A stretch of 64,000 bases of DNA from Pseudanabaena sp. Chao 1811 (GTDB lineage Bacteria > Cyanobacteriota > Cyanobacteriia > Pseudanabaenales > Pseudanabaenaceae). Shown piece by piece: positions 29,981-38,556 of the stretch. Location of the stretch: positions 1,364,001 to 1,428,000 of the forward strand of contig NZ_CP101416.1 in assembly GCF_027942295.1 (NCBI RefSeq). The letters run 5' to 3'. The translations under genes and the position numbers were made by a program. How positions within the stretch are numbered: the first letter of the stretch is position 1; each line of letters opens with the position of its first letter. The notes under the pieces are model-generated. The model had not been told where the DNA came from, ran no database searches, and saw only the letters and a program-made list of their open reading frames with translations.

Positions 29981-31591
29981 TTAGCGTAATGAAGGTGACG
30001 CTTTGGGAGAAAAAGTCGGTGAAGCGGAGGGAGTAGCACTATTTGGAGAATTAGGAGATGGACTTGGAGAGGTGCTAGGTGAAGTTGAAGGGGTAGCACT
30101 AGGAGAAACTGTCGCCGCAGGTTTAACCTGTGCTGGATCAGCTTTTTTCTTCTCTCCCAAAATACTAGGACTGCCATCATCAAACACCCCTGCAATACAA
30201 GCAATCATCATCGTTGCTAATGTGCCAACAAATAGAGCCTTCCAACCCAAATCCGAAATATCACGCCGACGCGATGGGATCAAGGCGATCGTGCCACCCA
30301 CGAAAATACCAACTGACGCAAGGTGAGCAAATCCTGATAAGGCATAGCTGACAATAATCACAGTGCGATCGCTAATCAGTCCATCCTTTGATGCTTGAGC
30401 TAGAGCCTGATAGGGGGGGATCGCTGTCTCTAACAAGCGGCGACCAATAATTACCGAAGCTGTCCAAGAATCATCCAAAGATACGCCTGTGAGCAAAGTC
30501 AAAGGATAAAACAAAGCCCCTTGAATATTGGGGAGATTAATCACTTTGAAAATATCGCTGACAGTAGCCAGTGAAGCAAAAATTTGATTGATCAGATCCA
30601 CTAAGCCAACGATCAAAATCAAAATTGCAGCGATCGATGCTGCCATCTTCAAACCGTCCAAAGCACCAATAATCGTGGCATCCATCGGACTCATGCGCTT
30701 CATCGTCTCGCCGCCAGCATTTTCTAGCTCTCCCTCATCCTTGGGCTTAGCTGACTTATCTTCCTTAGGAATTCCCCCCATCGTTAAGGGGACTTCCGTT
30801 TCTGGCACAAGGATTTTCGACAATACAAAGCAAGCGGGGATCGCAATAATTGAGGCTGAAACTAAGTGACCGAGGATATTGGGGAAAACTGGCTTTAAAA
30901 AACTCGTATAAATTGCCAAGGTCGAAGAAGCCGCCGTCCCAAAACAACAAGCTAAAATTGCACATAACTCACTGCGAGTCATTTTGGGTAAGTAAGGCTT
31001 AACTACGATCGCTGCTTCAATACCCACAAAAATATTCGCTGAACCGCTGAGAGCCTCTGCACCACTCAAACGCATCGTCCAGAAAAACAGCTTGGCAAAA
31101 ATATTCACAATAATCTGGATGACTCCAATATTTTCCAGCAAAGCCATAAACCCTGAGAAAAATATCACCGCAGGCAAGGCACGAAAAGCAAACACATAAG
31201 ACAAACGATTTGTCGTGCAGTACTTCACCGCATTATTTGCCGCAGTCGTGAGATCATCCAGCAAAACCTGTCCGGGGGCGCAAGTGCCATCAGGCTTGAC
31301 AGGGAGTAATGCATAAGGCTCCTGTCCTGTCGGTGGCACAAACAAGCGTCCAAAGACAAATCTTGCGCCAGTGTCTGCCGAGTCAAATAAAGCATTCAGC
31401 AAATCGCTAAATCTCTGCAACAAGTCTCTAGTTGCAGGTAGCTGAAATACAAAAAATCCTAGAACTAATTGCAAGCCGATGCCCCAGATAATGACGCGCC
31501 AAGGAATGACCCGCCGATCCTCAGAAAAGATCCAAGCCACAAAGCACAAGCCAAAAATGCCGAAAAAAGAAACAAAATTCAGATAGGTCAT
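29981..31591 (-). CDS. Concentrative nucleoside transporter (CNT/NupC family)
   Basis: A 536-residue inner-membrane transporter that imports nucleosides with H+ or Na+. Family segments include FSGFMALLENIGVIQIIVN, MRLSGAEALSGSANIFVG with the conserved ALSGSANIF substrate loop, YLPKMTRSELCAILACCFGT and YALSGFAHLASVGIFVGG. Two insertions are notable: a soluble loop near residues 85-130 and a charged loop around 265-300. The last ~55 residues are a Pro/Ser/Thr/Ala-rich tail, unusual for this family, which was probably added recently. Confidence 0.9.
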   Translation of the reverse strand: MTYLNFVSFFGIFGLCFVAWIFSEDRRVIPWRVIIWGIGLQLVLGFFVFQLPATRDLLQRFSDLLNALFDSADTGARFVFGRLFVPPTGQEPYALLPVKPDGTCAPGQVLLDDLTTAANNAVKYCTTNRLSYVFAFRALPAVIFFSGFMALLENIGVIQIIVNIFAKLFFWTMRLSGAEALSGSANIFVGIEAAIVVKPYLPKMTRSELCAILACCFGTAASSTLAIYTSFLKPVFPNILGHLVSASIIAIPACFVLSKILVPETEVPLTMGGIPKEDKSAKPKDEGELENAGGETMKRMSPMDATIIGALDGLKMAASIAAILILIVGLVDLINQIFASLATVSDIFKVINLPNIQGALFYPLTLLTGVSLDDSWTASVIIGRRLLETAIPPYQALAQASKDGLISDRTVIIVSYALSGFAHLASVGIFVGGTIALIPSRRRDISDLGWKALFVGTLATMMIACIAGVFDDGSPSILGEKKKADPAQVKPAATVSPSATPSTSPSTSPSPSPNSPNSATPSASPTFSPKASPSLR

Positions 31592-31715
31592 TGGCGTTTG
31601 AGGAAGAGATTAGTCAAAGATTAAAAAGTAAATTGGTTTTATACTTGCAAAATCTAATCAAAATGTTACGATGATAAATGCTTTAAACCATGTCATTTCG
31701 TTAAAGGAATAAACT

Positions 31716-32009
31716 GTGGCAAATATCAAGTCCGCAAAAAAGCGCATTCAGATCGCTGAGCGCAACCGTCTGCATAATAGATCATATAAGTCAGCCGTCA
31801 AGACCCTAATTAAAAGCTATTTAGAAGCGGTCGATACCTATAAGGCAAATCCTACGCCTGAGGCTTTAGAAGCAGTGAATGCAAAACAGTCTCTTGCCTA
31901 TAGCAAAATAGATCGCGCTGTCAAGCGTGGCGTGTTACATGGCAACACAGGCGCACGTCGCAAAGCAAAACTCGCAGTTGCCTATAATAAAGCTACTGCT
32001 ACCAAGTAA
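31716..32009 (+). CDS. rpsT: 30S ribosomal protein S20
   Basis: The 97-residue basic protein shows [20 protein letters not shown], the segment [14 protein letters not shown] and [16 protein letters not shown]-like C-terminus (here [18 protein letters not shown]). The start is GTG at 31716, giving the canonical [10 protein letters not shown]-terminus, with AAAGGA about 10 bases upstream. Confidence 0.97.
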   Translation: MANIKSAKKRIQIAERNRLHNRSYKSAVKTLIKSYLEAVDTYKANPTPEALEAVNAKQSLAYSKIDRAVKRGVLHGNTGARRKAKLAVAYNKATATK

Positions 32010-32317
32010 GCCCTATTGTCTTAATCAGCATTAAGCACTAAATGTTGCATGATCATTAGCAATTGCAATTAATCGCTGCTGGAAACACAGTATTAAATTG
32101 TATTTGAGTAGTCTAGATTACTAGCCTCTTAATATGAATTTGCTATGATTAATTTGGTAATGATTTGAGATTGATCAACTTAGATGATGGTCTGATAACA
32201 TTTTGTTGATGACCTGCGTATTCGGGCAGGTTGCAGAATAATCGCTTTTCCCCACATCTGCATCCGTCTGCGATCTTGAGATCTTCTCAGCCTGTCCCGC
32301 TTACACCTATTGGCTAA
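32010..32317. other. 308-bp gap after rpsT
   Basis: No gene was found. It contains a short hairpin CCTGCGTATTCGGGCAGG near 32213 and AT-rich sequence that may hold the promoter of the following small gene. No tRNA was recognised. Confidence 0.5.
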
Positions 32318-32557
32318 ATGCCCATGTCTAATATTGACAAAGATCGGTTTCTAAACCCTATGCCTAGTTATAGAGGCGAATTTTCCCCAGAGAATTTAGC
32401 TTTTAATGCTAATCTACAAGAATTTACGAATCGCGTCTCAATCATATGTGCCTTAGAAACTGGTGGTAAGATATCACCAAACGAAGCGTACAAACAGATT
32501 AAGGATCTGTGGACAGAATTAGATCAATCCAAAAAAAATCTCTTAGCTGATGACTGA
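32318..32557 (+). CDS. Small conserved cyanobacterial protein (DUF7219-like)
   Basis: The 79-residue product has KDRFLNPMPSYRGEFSPENL, FNANLQEFTNRVSIICALET, GGKISPNEAYKQIKDLW, a pattern conserved across cyanobacteria. The family name is recalled, not checked. ATG at 32318 or 32324 are both possible. Role unknown. Confidence 0.75.
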   Translation: MPMSNIDKDRFLNPMPSYRGEFSPENLAFNANLQEFTNRVSIICALETGGKISPNEAYKQIKDLWTELDQSKKNLLADD

Positions 32558-32888
32558 TTCTCGATTGAAAGTCATCCTCATTGGAGACAATAGTCTCCAA
32601 TCAACCCTTACCATAGGTATAAATCCTCGAAAAGATTGTTTACAATCTTTAACATAGGTTTATACTAGAAATAAGTAACTTCATTTTGCTGATTTCTCCC
32701 ATTGCATGACTATCCAAAGCAATCTAATCTTTGGAAGCTGAAGTTTTCATAAAAAAGCTCTTTTTAAACCGCTTAAAATTTAGGGCAGAGATGTCCTTCG
32801 GCTTTGTTATTGATTGTTTATCGTGTGCGATTGGCAGAATAGGCGAACTGTTCTTAGAACAAATTTGCTGCAAATCTTAGGATCATCA
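32558..32888. other. Leader region of the DEAD-box helicase gene
   Basis: 331 bp without a gene. It holds two perfect small hairpins: GGAGACAATAGTCTCC (32582-32597) and AAAGATTGTTTACAATCTTT (32633-32652). Long structured leaders are common for cold-responsive RNA helicase genes, so these could be regulatory, but no specific element was recognised. Confidence 0.5.
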
Positions 32889-34421
32889 ATGCCCTCATCT
32901 TTTATTTCTCTCGGTATTTCAGAAGCGCGAGTTGCTAAGCTCGAATCCATTGGCTTTACAGAGCCTACAGCTATTCAAGAACAAGCAATTCCCCAATTAC
33001 TCGCAGGCGCAGATGTACTCGGTCAAGCCCAGACTGGTACTGGTAAAACTGCTGCTTTTGCTTTGCCAATTTTGGAACGTTTGGATCTCAATGACGACTC
33101 TTTACAAGCCCTGATTTTGACACCCACTCGCGAATTGGCGATTCAAGTCGGACAGGCTTTGCGTAGCTTTAATACAAAGCCCGGCGCAAAAATTCTCACT
33201 GTATATGGTGGCTCCGCAATCGATCGCCAAATGATTCAGTTGGATCGTGGCGTTCATGTTGTTGTCGGTACTCCCGGTCGAGTCATCGACTTGATGGAAC
33301 GTGGCAAGCTCAAACTAGACAAACTAGCTTGGTTTGTTTTAGATGAAGCTGATGAAATGCTCAATATGGGCTTCATTCAAGATGTCGAAAGAATCTTGGT
33401 AACAACTCCTTCAACCAAACAAAGCACTTTCTTCTCTGCAACAATGCCACCTGCGGTCAAGCGTTTGGTAAAGAACTTCTTGAAATCACCTGTAACTGTC
33501 AAAGTCGAGACTCAAGATTCTACGCCTACTCGCATTGATCAACAGATTTATTTGGTTCCTTATCACTTGACTAAGGAAGAGGCTCTATTACCTGTATTGG
33601 AATATGAAGCTCCAACTTCGGCAATTATCTTTGTGCGTACTAAGGATTCCGCAAGTCGCTTAACTGAGATTCTGCAATCCTCTGGACATAGTGTTGATGA
33701 ATATCACGGTAATCTTTCGCAGTCTCAGCGCGAAAATCTATTGCGCCGTTTTCGTAACCAACAGGTACGTTGGGTTGTCGCAACTGACATTGCTGCCCGT
33801 GGGCTAGATATCGATGGTTTGACTCATGTATTTAACCTTGATATTCCCGATGATCCTGAACGCTATGTTCACCGCATTGGTCGGACTGGTCGTGCTGGCA
33901 AGAAAGGCATTGCCATTACCTTGATTTCTGGAAAAGAGCGCTACAAGTTGCGTCAATTGGAACAGCAAGTTGGTATGCCACTTCCTCCACAGCCATTGCC
34001 TAACGTTGCTCAGATTCAGGAACGCCGCATTGGTCGCTTTACTGAGCAAATCCTCGAAGCTTTGACTGGTGAGCGTTTAGCTTCCTTCTTACCTTTGGTA
34101 TCGCAATTGGTTGAGGATTATGATCCTCAAGCGATCGCTGCTGCTGCGTTGCAACTCGCCTATACCCAATTGCAATCCGATAAAGCTGAGCAAGCTGCAT
34201 TGCAAGTCTTGGCGAAACAGCCTCACAGTCCTTCTGGACGCGATCGCGATCGTGATGGTGGTTCTTACAACAGTGGTAGACCGATCAAGCGTGGTCAAAG
34301 CGGTTATCGCGGTGATGGCGGTGGTCGTTCTGGTGGCAATCGTGATGGCGGTGGTCGTGATGGTGGCTATGATTCCCGTCGCCCTTCTCGCGATCGTTCT
34401 TCAGCTCCAGTTAAATACTAG
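32889..34421 (+). CDS. DEAD-box ATP-dependent RNA helicase (DeaD/CrhR type)
   Basis: The 510-residue protein has the Q motif GFTEPTAIQEQAIP, Walker A AQTGTGKTAA, PTRELAIQV, VLDEADEML, the SAT motif (FFSATMPPAVKR), and helicase C motifs FVRTKDSASRL, VATDIAARGLDID and YVHRIGRTGRAG. The C-terminus is rich in Arg, Gly and Ser (residues ~465-505), an RNA-binding tail. It resembles the cyanobacterial cold- and redox-responsive CrhR/CsdA group. The ATG at 32889 is chosen; a TTG at 32814 would add 25 residues lacking family character. Confidence 0.93.
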   Translation: MPSSFISLGISEARVAKLESIGFTEPTAIQEQAIPQLLAGADVLGQAQTGTGKTAAFALPILERLDLNDDSLQALILTPTRELAIQVGQALRSFNTKPGAKILTVYGGSAIDRQMIQLDRGVHVVVGTPGRVIDLMERGKLKLDKLAWFVLDEADEMLNMGFIQDVERILVTTPSTKQSTFFSATMPPAVKRLVKNFLKSPVTVKVETQDSTPTRIDQQIYLVPYHLTKEEALLPVLEYEAPTSAIIFVRTKDSASRLTEILQSSGHSVDEYHGNLSQSQRENLLRRFRNQQVRWVVATDIAARGLDIDGLTHVFNLDIPDDPERYVHRIGRTGRAGKKGIAITLISGKERYKLRQLEQQVGMPLPPQPLPNVAQIQERRIGRFTEQILEALTGERLASFLPLVSQLVEDYDPQAIAAAALQLAYTQLQSDKAEQAALQVLAKQPHSPSGRDRDRDGGSYNSGRPIKRGQSGYRGDGGGRSGGNRDGGGRDGGYDSRRPSRDRSSAPVKY

Positions 34422-34456
34422 AAATCAATCACAATTTGATAGTGAAGTTCTTTATT

Positions 34457-34487
34457 GTTATAGGCAGTGCTAGGCATTGCCTATAAC
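34457..34487 (+). terminator. Hairpin after the helicase gene
   Basis: GTTATAGGCAGTGC...GGCATTGCCTATAAC: 15-bp nearly perfect stem, 35 bp after the stop. It lacks a strong T tract. Confidence 0.6.
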
Positions 34488-34566
34488 CGAATCAAAGCTT
34501 TTGATATGGAACTAATTCACCCGATCGCTTGATATTGCCCATCTAGAATTTAAGAGATAATCATAA

Positions 34567-34673
34567 ATATAGCGGTTTTCCAATGAGTACATATTCATTG
34601 GAAAACAAAAGATAAATCCTAGTAAGAGTTTCGAGTTTTTATTTTGCTGTAGTCAAATTAAAAACCGCTATAT
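34567..34673. repeat. MITE-like inverted-repeat element, full copy
   Basis: About 107 bp bounded by ATATAGCGGTTTT and its complement AAAACCGCTATAT. Just inside the left end, GTTTTCCAATGA pairs with TCATTGGAAAAC. The right half (CTAGTAAGAGTTTCGAG... to GCTATATCTA) has a diverged relative at 57902-57961. No ORF inside. Confidence 0.75.
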
Positions 34674-34778
34674 CTAATCACAGCCCAAGTCATTTGTGTC
34701 AACTTCTTTGAAATGGAGTTCTTGCAAATTGCTTGGGTTCCATATTTTTTATGATCATTTAGTGGTCATCTTGAGAAC

Positions 34779-36032
34779 ATGCAGTCCTTAAATACCTTTT
34801 CTAAACTTGACACTGACCTTCGCAAAAATCTGACTGCGGTTTTTTTGGCAGGACTATTTTTCTGGTCAAGTATGGCATCCCAATTGCCAACTATTCCTTT
34901 ATATATCAGTACCTTAACGCATTCCTATGACCAAATTGGGATTGTTATGGGTTCCTTTGCGATCGGTTTACTCATTTTCCGTCCCTATTTAGGTAGACTT
35001 TCGGATCGTAGAGGCAGAGTCTACACGATGCGCGTGGGTTTAATTGTGGCAGCCATAGTTCCCCTATGCTATGCCTTGTTACCTTCTATCCCTTTGTTGA
35101 TTTTCTTTCGAGCAGTTCATGGCATTAGCATTGCTGCCTTTGCCGCTAGTTATAGTGCCTTAGTTGCCGATCTCGCACCCATTGAAAATCGTGGTGAAAT
35201 CATTGGTTACATGAGCTTAGTTAATCCACTCGGACTAGCTATTGGTCCAGCCATGGGTGGGTTAATGCAGGAAGCTTGGGGATATCAACCACTCTTTGTA
35301 ACAGCTTCACTGTTAGCATTAGCAGGATTATTACTGACAGTGCAGATTAGCAAAGAGGGCGATCGCCAAGGCAACTCCAAATCAATGAATAAAGCAGGAT
35401 TTTGGCAGACTTTTCTTAATCCTAGAGTGAGAGTTCCTTCTACGGTTCTGTTACTAGTGGGATTAGCCTTTGGAACGCTCAGTTCTTTTATGCCTCTACT
35501 AATGCAACAAAAGCAAATTCCGCTTAATGCGGGTCTGTTTTACATGGCTGCGGCCTTGTCGGGATTTATCATTCGTTTTCCTGTGGGGCGGCTTAGCGAT
35601 GAATGGGGACGAGGAATCTTCATCTCTATTGGCATCTTATTTTATGCTCTGTCAATGGGGTTAATCTATTTTGCTACGCAAAGTTATGAGTTCCTGTTAT
35701 CAGGAATTGCTGAAGGTATCGGTTCAGGAATTGTGATTCCTGCCATTGTGGCTTTGCTTGCCGATCGCACAGTTCCCCAAGAGCGTGGCTATGTCTTTGG
35801 CATGACATGGGTTGGCTTTGATGTTGGTATCGCAGTTGCGGGACCTATTATGGGCAAACTGATTGCATTTGTCGGTATCACCAATATCTTTGGAATCGCT
35901 ACAGGCTTGTGTATACTAGGATTCTTTATTTTTGCAACACAGTCTAATCAAACCGTTGCTGAATCTTTTAAATTCGCGATCGGACAGACTCGCGATCGCT
36001 ATGCCATCAAAGGCGTAGTATCTCATGCCTAA
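34779..36032 (+). CDS. Major facilitator superfamily transporter
   Basis: A 417-residue membrane protein with twelve hydrophobic segments in two halves. The MFS signature between helices 2 and 3 is GRLSDRRGRVYTMRVG, repeated in the second half as GRLSDEWGRGIFISIG. Helix 5 has LGLAIGPAMGGLMQE. This is the drug:H+ antiporter-like pattern, but the substrate cannot be read from sequence. Terminators follow. No adjacent regulator gene is present. Confidence 0.88.
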   Translation: MQSLNTFSKLDTDLRKNLTAVFLAGLFFWSSMASQLPTIPLYISTLTHSYDQIGIVMGSFAIGLLIFRPYLGRLSDRRGRVYTMRVGLIVAAIVPLCYALLPSIPLLIFFRAVHGISIAAFAASYSALVADLAPIENRGEIIGYMSLVNPLGLAIGPAMGGLMQEAWGYQPLFVTASLLALAGLLLTVQISKEGDRQGNSKSMNKAGFWQTFLNPRVRVPSTVLLLVGLAFGTLSSFMPLLMQQKQIPLNAGLFYMAAALSGFIIRFPVGRLSDEWGRGIFISIGILFYALSMGLIYFATQSYEFLLSGIAEGIGSGIVIPAIVALLADRTVPQERGYVFGMTWVGFDVGIAVAGPIMGKLIAFVGITNIFGIATGLCILGFFIFATQSNQTVAESFKFAIGQTRDRYAIKGVVSHA

Positions 36033-36049
36033 CAAATAAGCTAAAAAAT

Positions 36050-36117
36050 AATGCACCATACTTTGCATGGTGCATTAGCAAAAAAGAGAGATGATGCAAA
36101 GCATTATCTCTCTTTTT
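36050..36117. terminator. Two adjacent hairpins between convergent MFS and acsF genes
   Basis: First: AATGCACCAT pairs with ATGGTGCATT (36050-36076). Second: AAAAAGAGAGAT pairs with ATCTCTCTTTTT, with an inner ATGC-AAA-GCAT stem (36081-36117); its T tract ends 3 bp before the acsF stop. Confidence 0.85.
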
Positions 36118-36119
36118 GA

Positions 36120-37199
36120 TTAGAGAACTACTCCCTTTGGCGCAGGAATAGATGGTTGTAGGTACATGGTCAAGAACTGAAGACCATTGTTAGCAAGATA
36201 GGGGAGTTTTTGAATCTTCTTCATCCATTCTGGTGCATTGGATTCATCAATCTTCGTGAGCTTGGCGTTGTTCTCTTCGCACTTCTTGAGACAAGACCAG
36301 AATTTAGGATTATCCAAATCCATAATTACAGGAAATGCCTTAGCGGCATCACGGTTGGTTTCACGGAGAACTTCATCGACATACTTTCTAGTATCCATAC
36401 CGATGGACTCGTAGAATTCATTACGCACGCAAATATCATTCAGATACATGGTGGCAAATACTGATAGTAAGAAGAACTTACTCCAAAGATTTGCTCTAAT
36501 ACCTTTGATATTGTTCTGTTCGCTGCGAAGTAATAAGCTACAGAAATCTCCATGACGGCTTTCATCTTGACACCAGTTTTCAAAGAAATTGAAGATGGGG
36601 TAGATGCGATATTCAGGATGAGCGAGGAAATGCTGGTGAATTTTGATGTAGCGCCAGTAGCCAATCTTCTCAGATAAATAGGTAGCGTAGAAAATAAACT
36701 TTGGTGCAAAGTAGACGTATTTCTTAGTTTTCGATAGGGTCGAAAGGTCAAGTTGCAGGTCAAAGTCAGGCATCGCCTTATTTAAGAAACCAGCGTGACG
36801 TGCCTCATCACGACTCATCAGGCTAAAAATTTCTGCCATCAGAGGATTTTTATCTTTAATTTTGACGGCAATTTCTTTGTATAGCAAAAATCCTGAAAAT
36901 TCAGATGTGCAAGAACCTTCGAGGAAGACACGGAAATGCTCTCTTACCTTAGGATCAATGTGATCCCAGTTTTGGTTAAAATCAGCAGTACGGACAAAGT
37001 GGCGACGGTTATAGTCAAATTTGAACTCTTCGAGGATCGCTTCATAGTCTGGCTTGAGGTCAAAGATGTCCATATTTGCCATCGCTTCAAAGTCAGTGGT
37101 ATAGAAGCGTGGGGTGAGGATTGTTTCGCGTCTGCCAGTCCCGTTAACCTTTTGTTGGGTTGACTGGCTTACATCGGGTTTAGAAGGAGTAGCTACCAT
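36120..37199 (-). CDS. acsF: Mg-protoporphyrin IX monomethyl ester oxidative cyclase
   Basis: AcsF (ChlA/CycI) is the O2-dependent diiron enzyme that closes the isocyclic ring of chlorophyll. The 359-residue product has the family start TILTPRFYTTDFEAMANMD, and both diiron motifs: LEGSCTSEFSGFLLYKE with SRDEARHAGFLNKAM, and NFFENWCQDESRHGDFCSLL. The oxidative type needs oxygen. Its partner Ycf54 is coded at 2367-2708. It is monocistronic. Confidence 0.97.
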   Translation of the reverse strand: MVATPSKPDVSQSTQQKVNGTGRRETILTPRFYTTDFEAMANMDIFDLKPDYEAILEEFKFDYNRRHFVRTADFNQNWDHIDPKVREHFRVFLEGSCTSEFSGFLLYKEIAVKIKDKNPLMAEIFSLMSRDEARHAGFLNKAMPDFDLQLDLSTLSKTKKYVYFAPKFIFYATYLSEKIGYWRYIKIHQHFLAHPEYRIYPIFNFFENWCQDESRHGDFCSLLLRSEQNNIKGIRANLWSKFFLLSVFATMYLNDICVRNEFYESIGMDTRKYVDEVLRETNRDAAKAFPVIMDLDNPKFWSCLKKCEENNAKLTKIDESNAPEWMKKIQKLPYLANNGLQFLTMYLQPSIPAPKGVVL

Positions 37200-37430
37200 A
37201 GTTCGTGCGTTTTCTTAAATTCTGCTAGAAGATTTTGCTGATAAATTGCAGTTTATATACCTATATAACTGCCTATTTTACGACTAGTGTTTAGTTTATG
37301 GGTAGTTATATCTAGAAATAAGGTTTGCTTGTTAAGAAGCGTTAAGCAAGATGCCTTATCAGGTTATTTGAACATAAGTTTATCTGGTAGTTACTTCATC
37401 GCCGATCGCTTCTAAGCAAGTACGAAATTG

Positions 37431-38099
37431 CTAAGCTGATAATGCGGCAATTACAGCATCAGCATGAGCAGTCCAACCGATAATCCCCCCTTGGGCGCGG
37501 AGCATTTCGATAGTTGAAGATTTGAATTCGGGGAAATAGCTGGCGGTTCCATCCTCGATCAATAGACATTCATAGCCACGATCATTGGCTTCGCGCATAG
37601 TGGTTTGCACGCAGACTTCAGTAGTAACGCCTGTAAAGAGAAGATGGGTAATATTTTCTTTTTGCAAAATCTCTTCCAAATTAGTGCGACAAAAAGCGCC
37701 TTTCCCCGGCTTCACAATCACAATTTCATTCTCTAAGGGTGTAAGTTCAGGAATAATATTGTTCCCATCTTCACCGACGATTAAGATTCTGCCCATAGAG
37801 CCTTTGTCACCAATTTTGAGGCCTCCTTTGCCGCGATTGAGTTTGGAAGGAGGGCAATCGGAGAGATCAGCCGCATGAGCCTCGATGGTGTGAATGACTG
37901 GAAAATTTAGCGATCGGAAGATCTCTAATAGTTTCTTGACAGTTGGGACGATGCTTTGTAATTGGGTGACATCATTTCCTAGTGCATCACCAAAGCCACC
38001 ATGTTCTAGAAAATCCCTTTGCATATCAATGATGACAAGGGCTACTTTACTCTCAGTTGGTAATTCATAATCGTAGGGTTGAGCAGCGATCGCAGACAT
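37431..38099 (-). CDS. Cysteine hydrolase, isochorismatase-like; BiuH/TrtA paralogue
   Basis: A 222-residue hydrolase with a triad readable as Asp25 (LVIIDMQRD), Lys130 (IVKPGKGAF) and Cys163 ([17 protein letters not shown]). Spacing (105 and 138) is nearly that of biuret hydrolase. It shares with the BiuH gene at 40232 the blocks IIPEL, KPGKG and [13 protein letters not shown], but differs around residues 80-100. A triuret hydrolase (TrtA) or ureidoacrylate-type amidase is plausible by family knowledge. It is the last gene of a four-gene minus-strand cluster, 53 bp after the cupin gene. Confidence 0.85.
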   Translation of the reverse strand: MSAIAAQPYDYELPTESKVALVIIDMQRDFLEHGGFGDALGNDVTQLQSIVPTVKKLLEIFRSLNFPVIHTIEAHAADLSDCPPSKLNRGKGGLKIGDKGSMGRILIVGEDGNNIIPELTPLENEIVIVKPGKGAFCRTNLEEILQKENITHLLFTGVTTEVCVQTTMREANDRGYECLLIEDGTASYFPEFKSSTIEMLRAQGGIIGWTAHADAVIAALSA

Positions 38100-38152
38100 A
38101 CTTTTCTCCTAGTAGATTTTTTAGGTGTGGCACTCAATCCGAAAATTCAAAG

Positions 38153-38506
38153 TTATTCGTTAATAATTACAGGCTTTTCCCAAACAATTAAGACCACACA
38201 GCCTTCTTCGCTAGAGACTTGGTGACTCGTATTGGGAGCATTAATGATGACAGCACCCTTGGTGTACTTACCATTAGCATCGGATTGCGAACCTGACAGC
38301 ACAAATATATGTTCATATCCTGAATGGGAATGGTGGGGAACTTTCGCACCTGCCTCATAGCGTAGCAAAGCGGCACTAGCGCCCATATCATTTTTATATA
38401 AAGGATAAATTTCGACTCCTTTGCGAAAGGATTCCCAAGGTAAATCGTCGTAATGGTCACGAGTAAGTAGTTCAGGAAATACCCGAACTTGTTGATTAAT
38501 AATCAT
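38153..38506 (-). CDS. Small cupin-domain protein
   Basis: The 117-residue protein is a single cupin barrel: motif 1 is VPHHSHSGYEHIFVLSG (metal ligands HxH, Glu, with the later His in APNTSHQVSSEEG). Such ChrR/anti-sigma-like cupins accompany small amidase or decarboxylase genes. It lies between the ABC ATPase and the second hydrolase, in the same direction, with ~50-bp gaps. A carbon- or nitrogen-compound binding or enzymatic role is inferred from context. Confidence 0.82.
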   Translation of the reverse strand: MIINQQVRVFPELLTRDHYDDLPWESFRKGVEIYPLYKNDMGASAALLRYEAGAKVPHHSHSGYEHIFVLSGSQSDANGKYTKGAVIINAPNTSHQVSSEEGCVVLIVWEKPVIINE

Positions 38507-38556
38507 CGTTTTTTATAGTTATTTTTGCGGGTGCGAAGTTCCCGCAAAAAAGTGGA

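Noticed and set aside
32814-32888. N-terminal extension of the DEAD-box helicase from a TTG start
   Set aside because: The extra residues have no helicase character; the family begins at the ATG at 32889.
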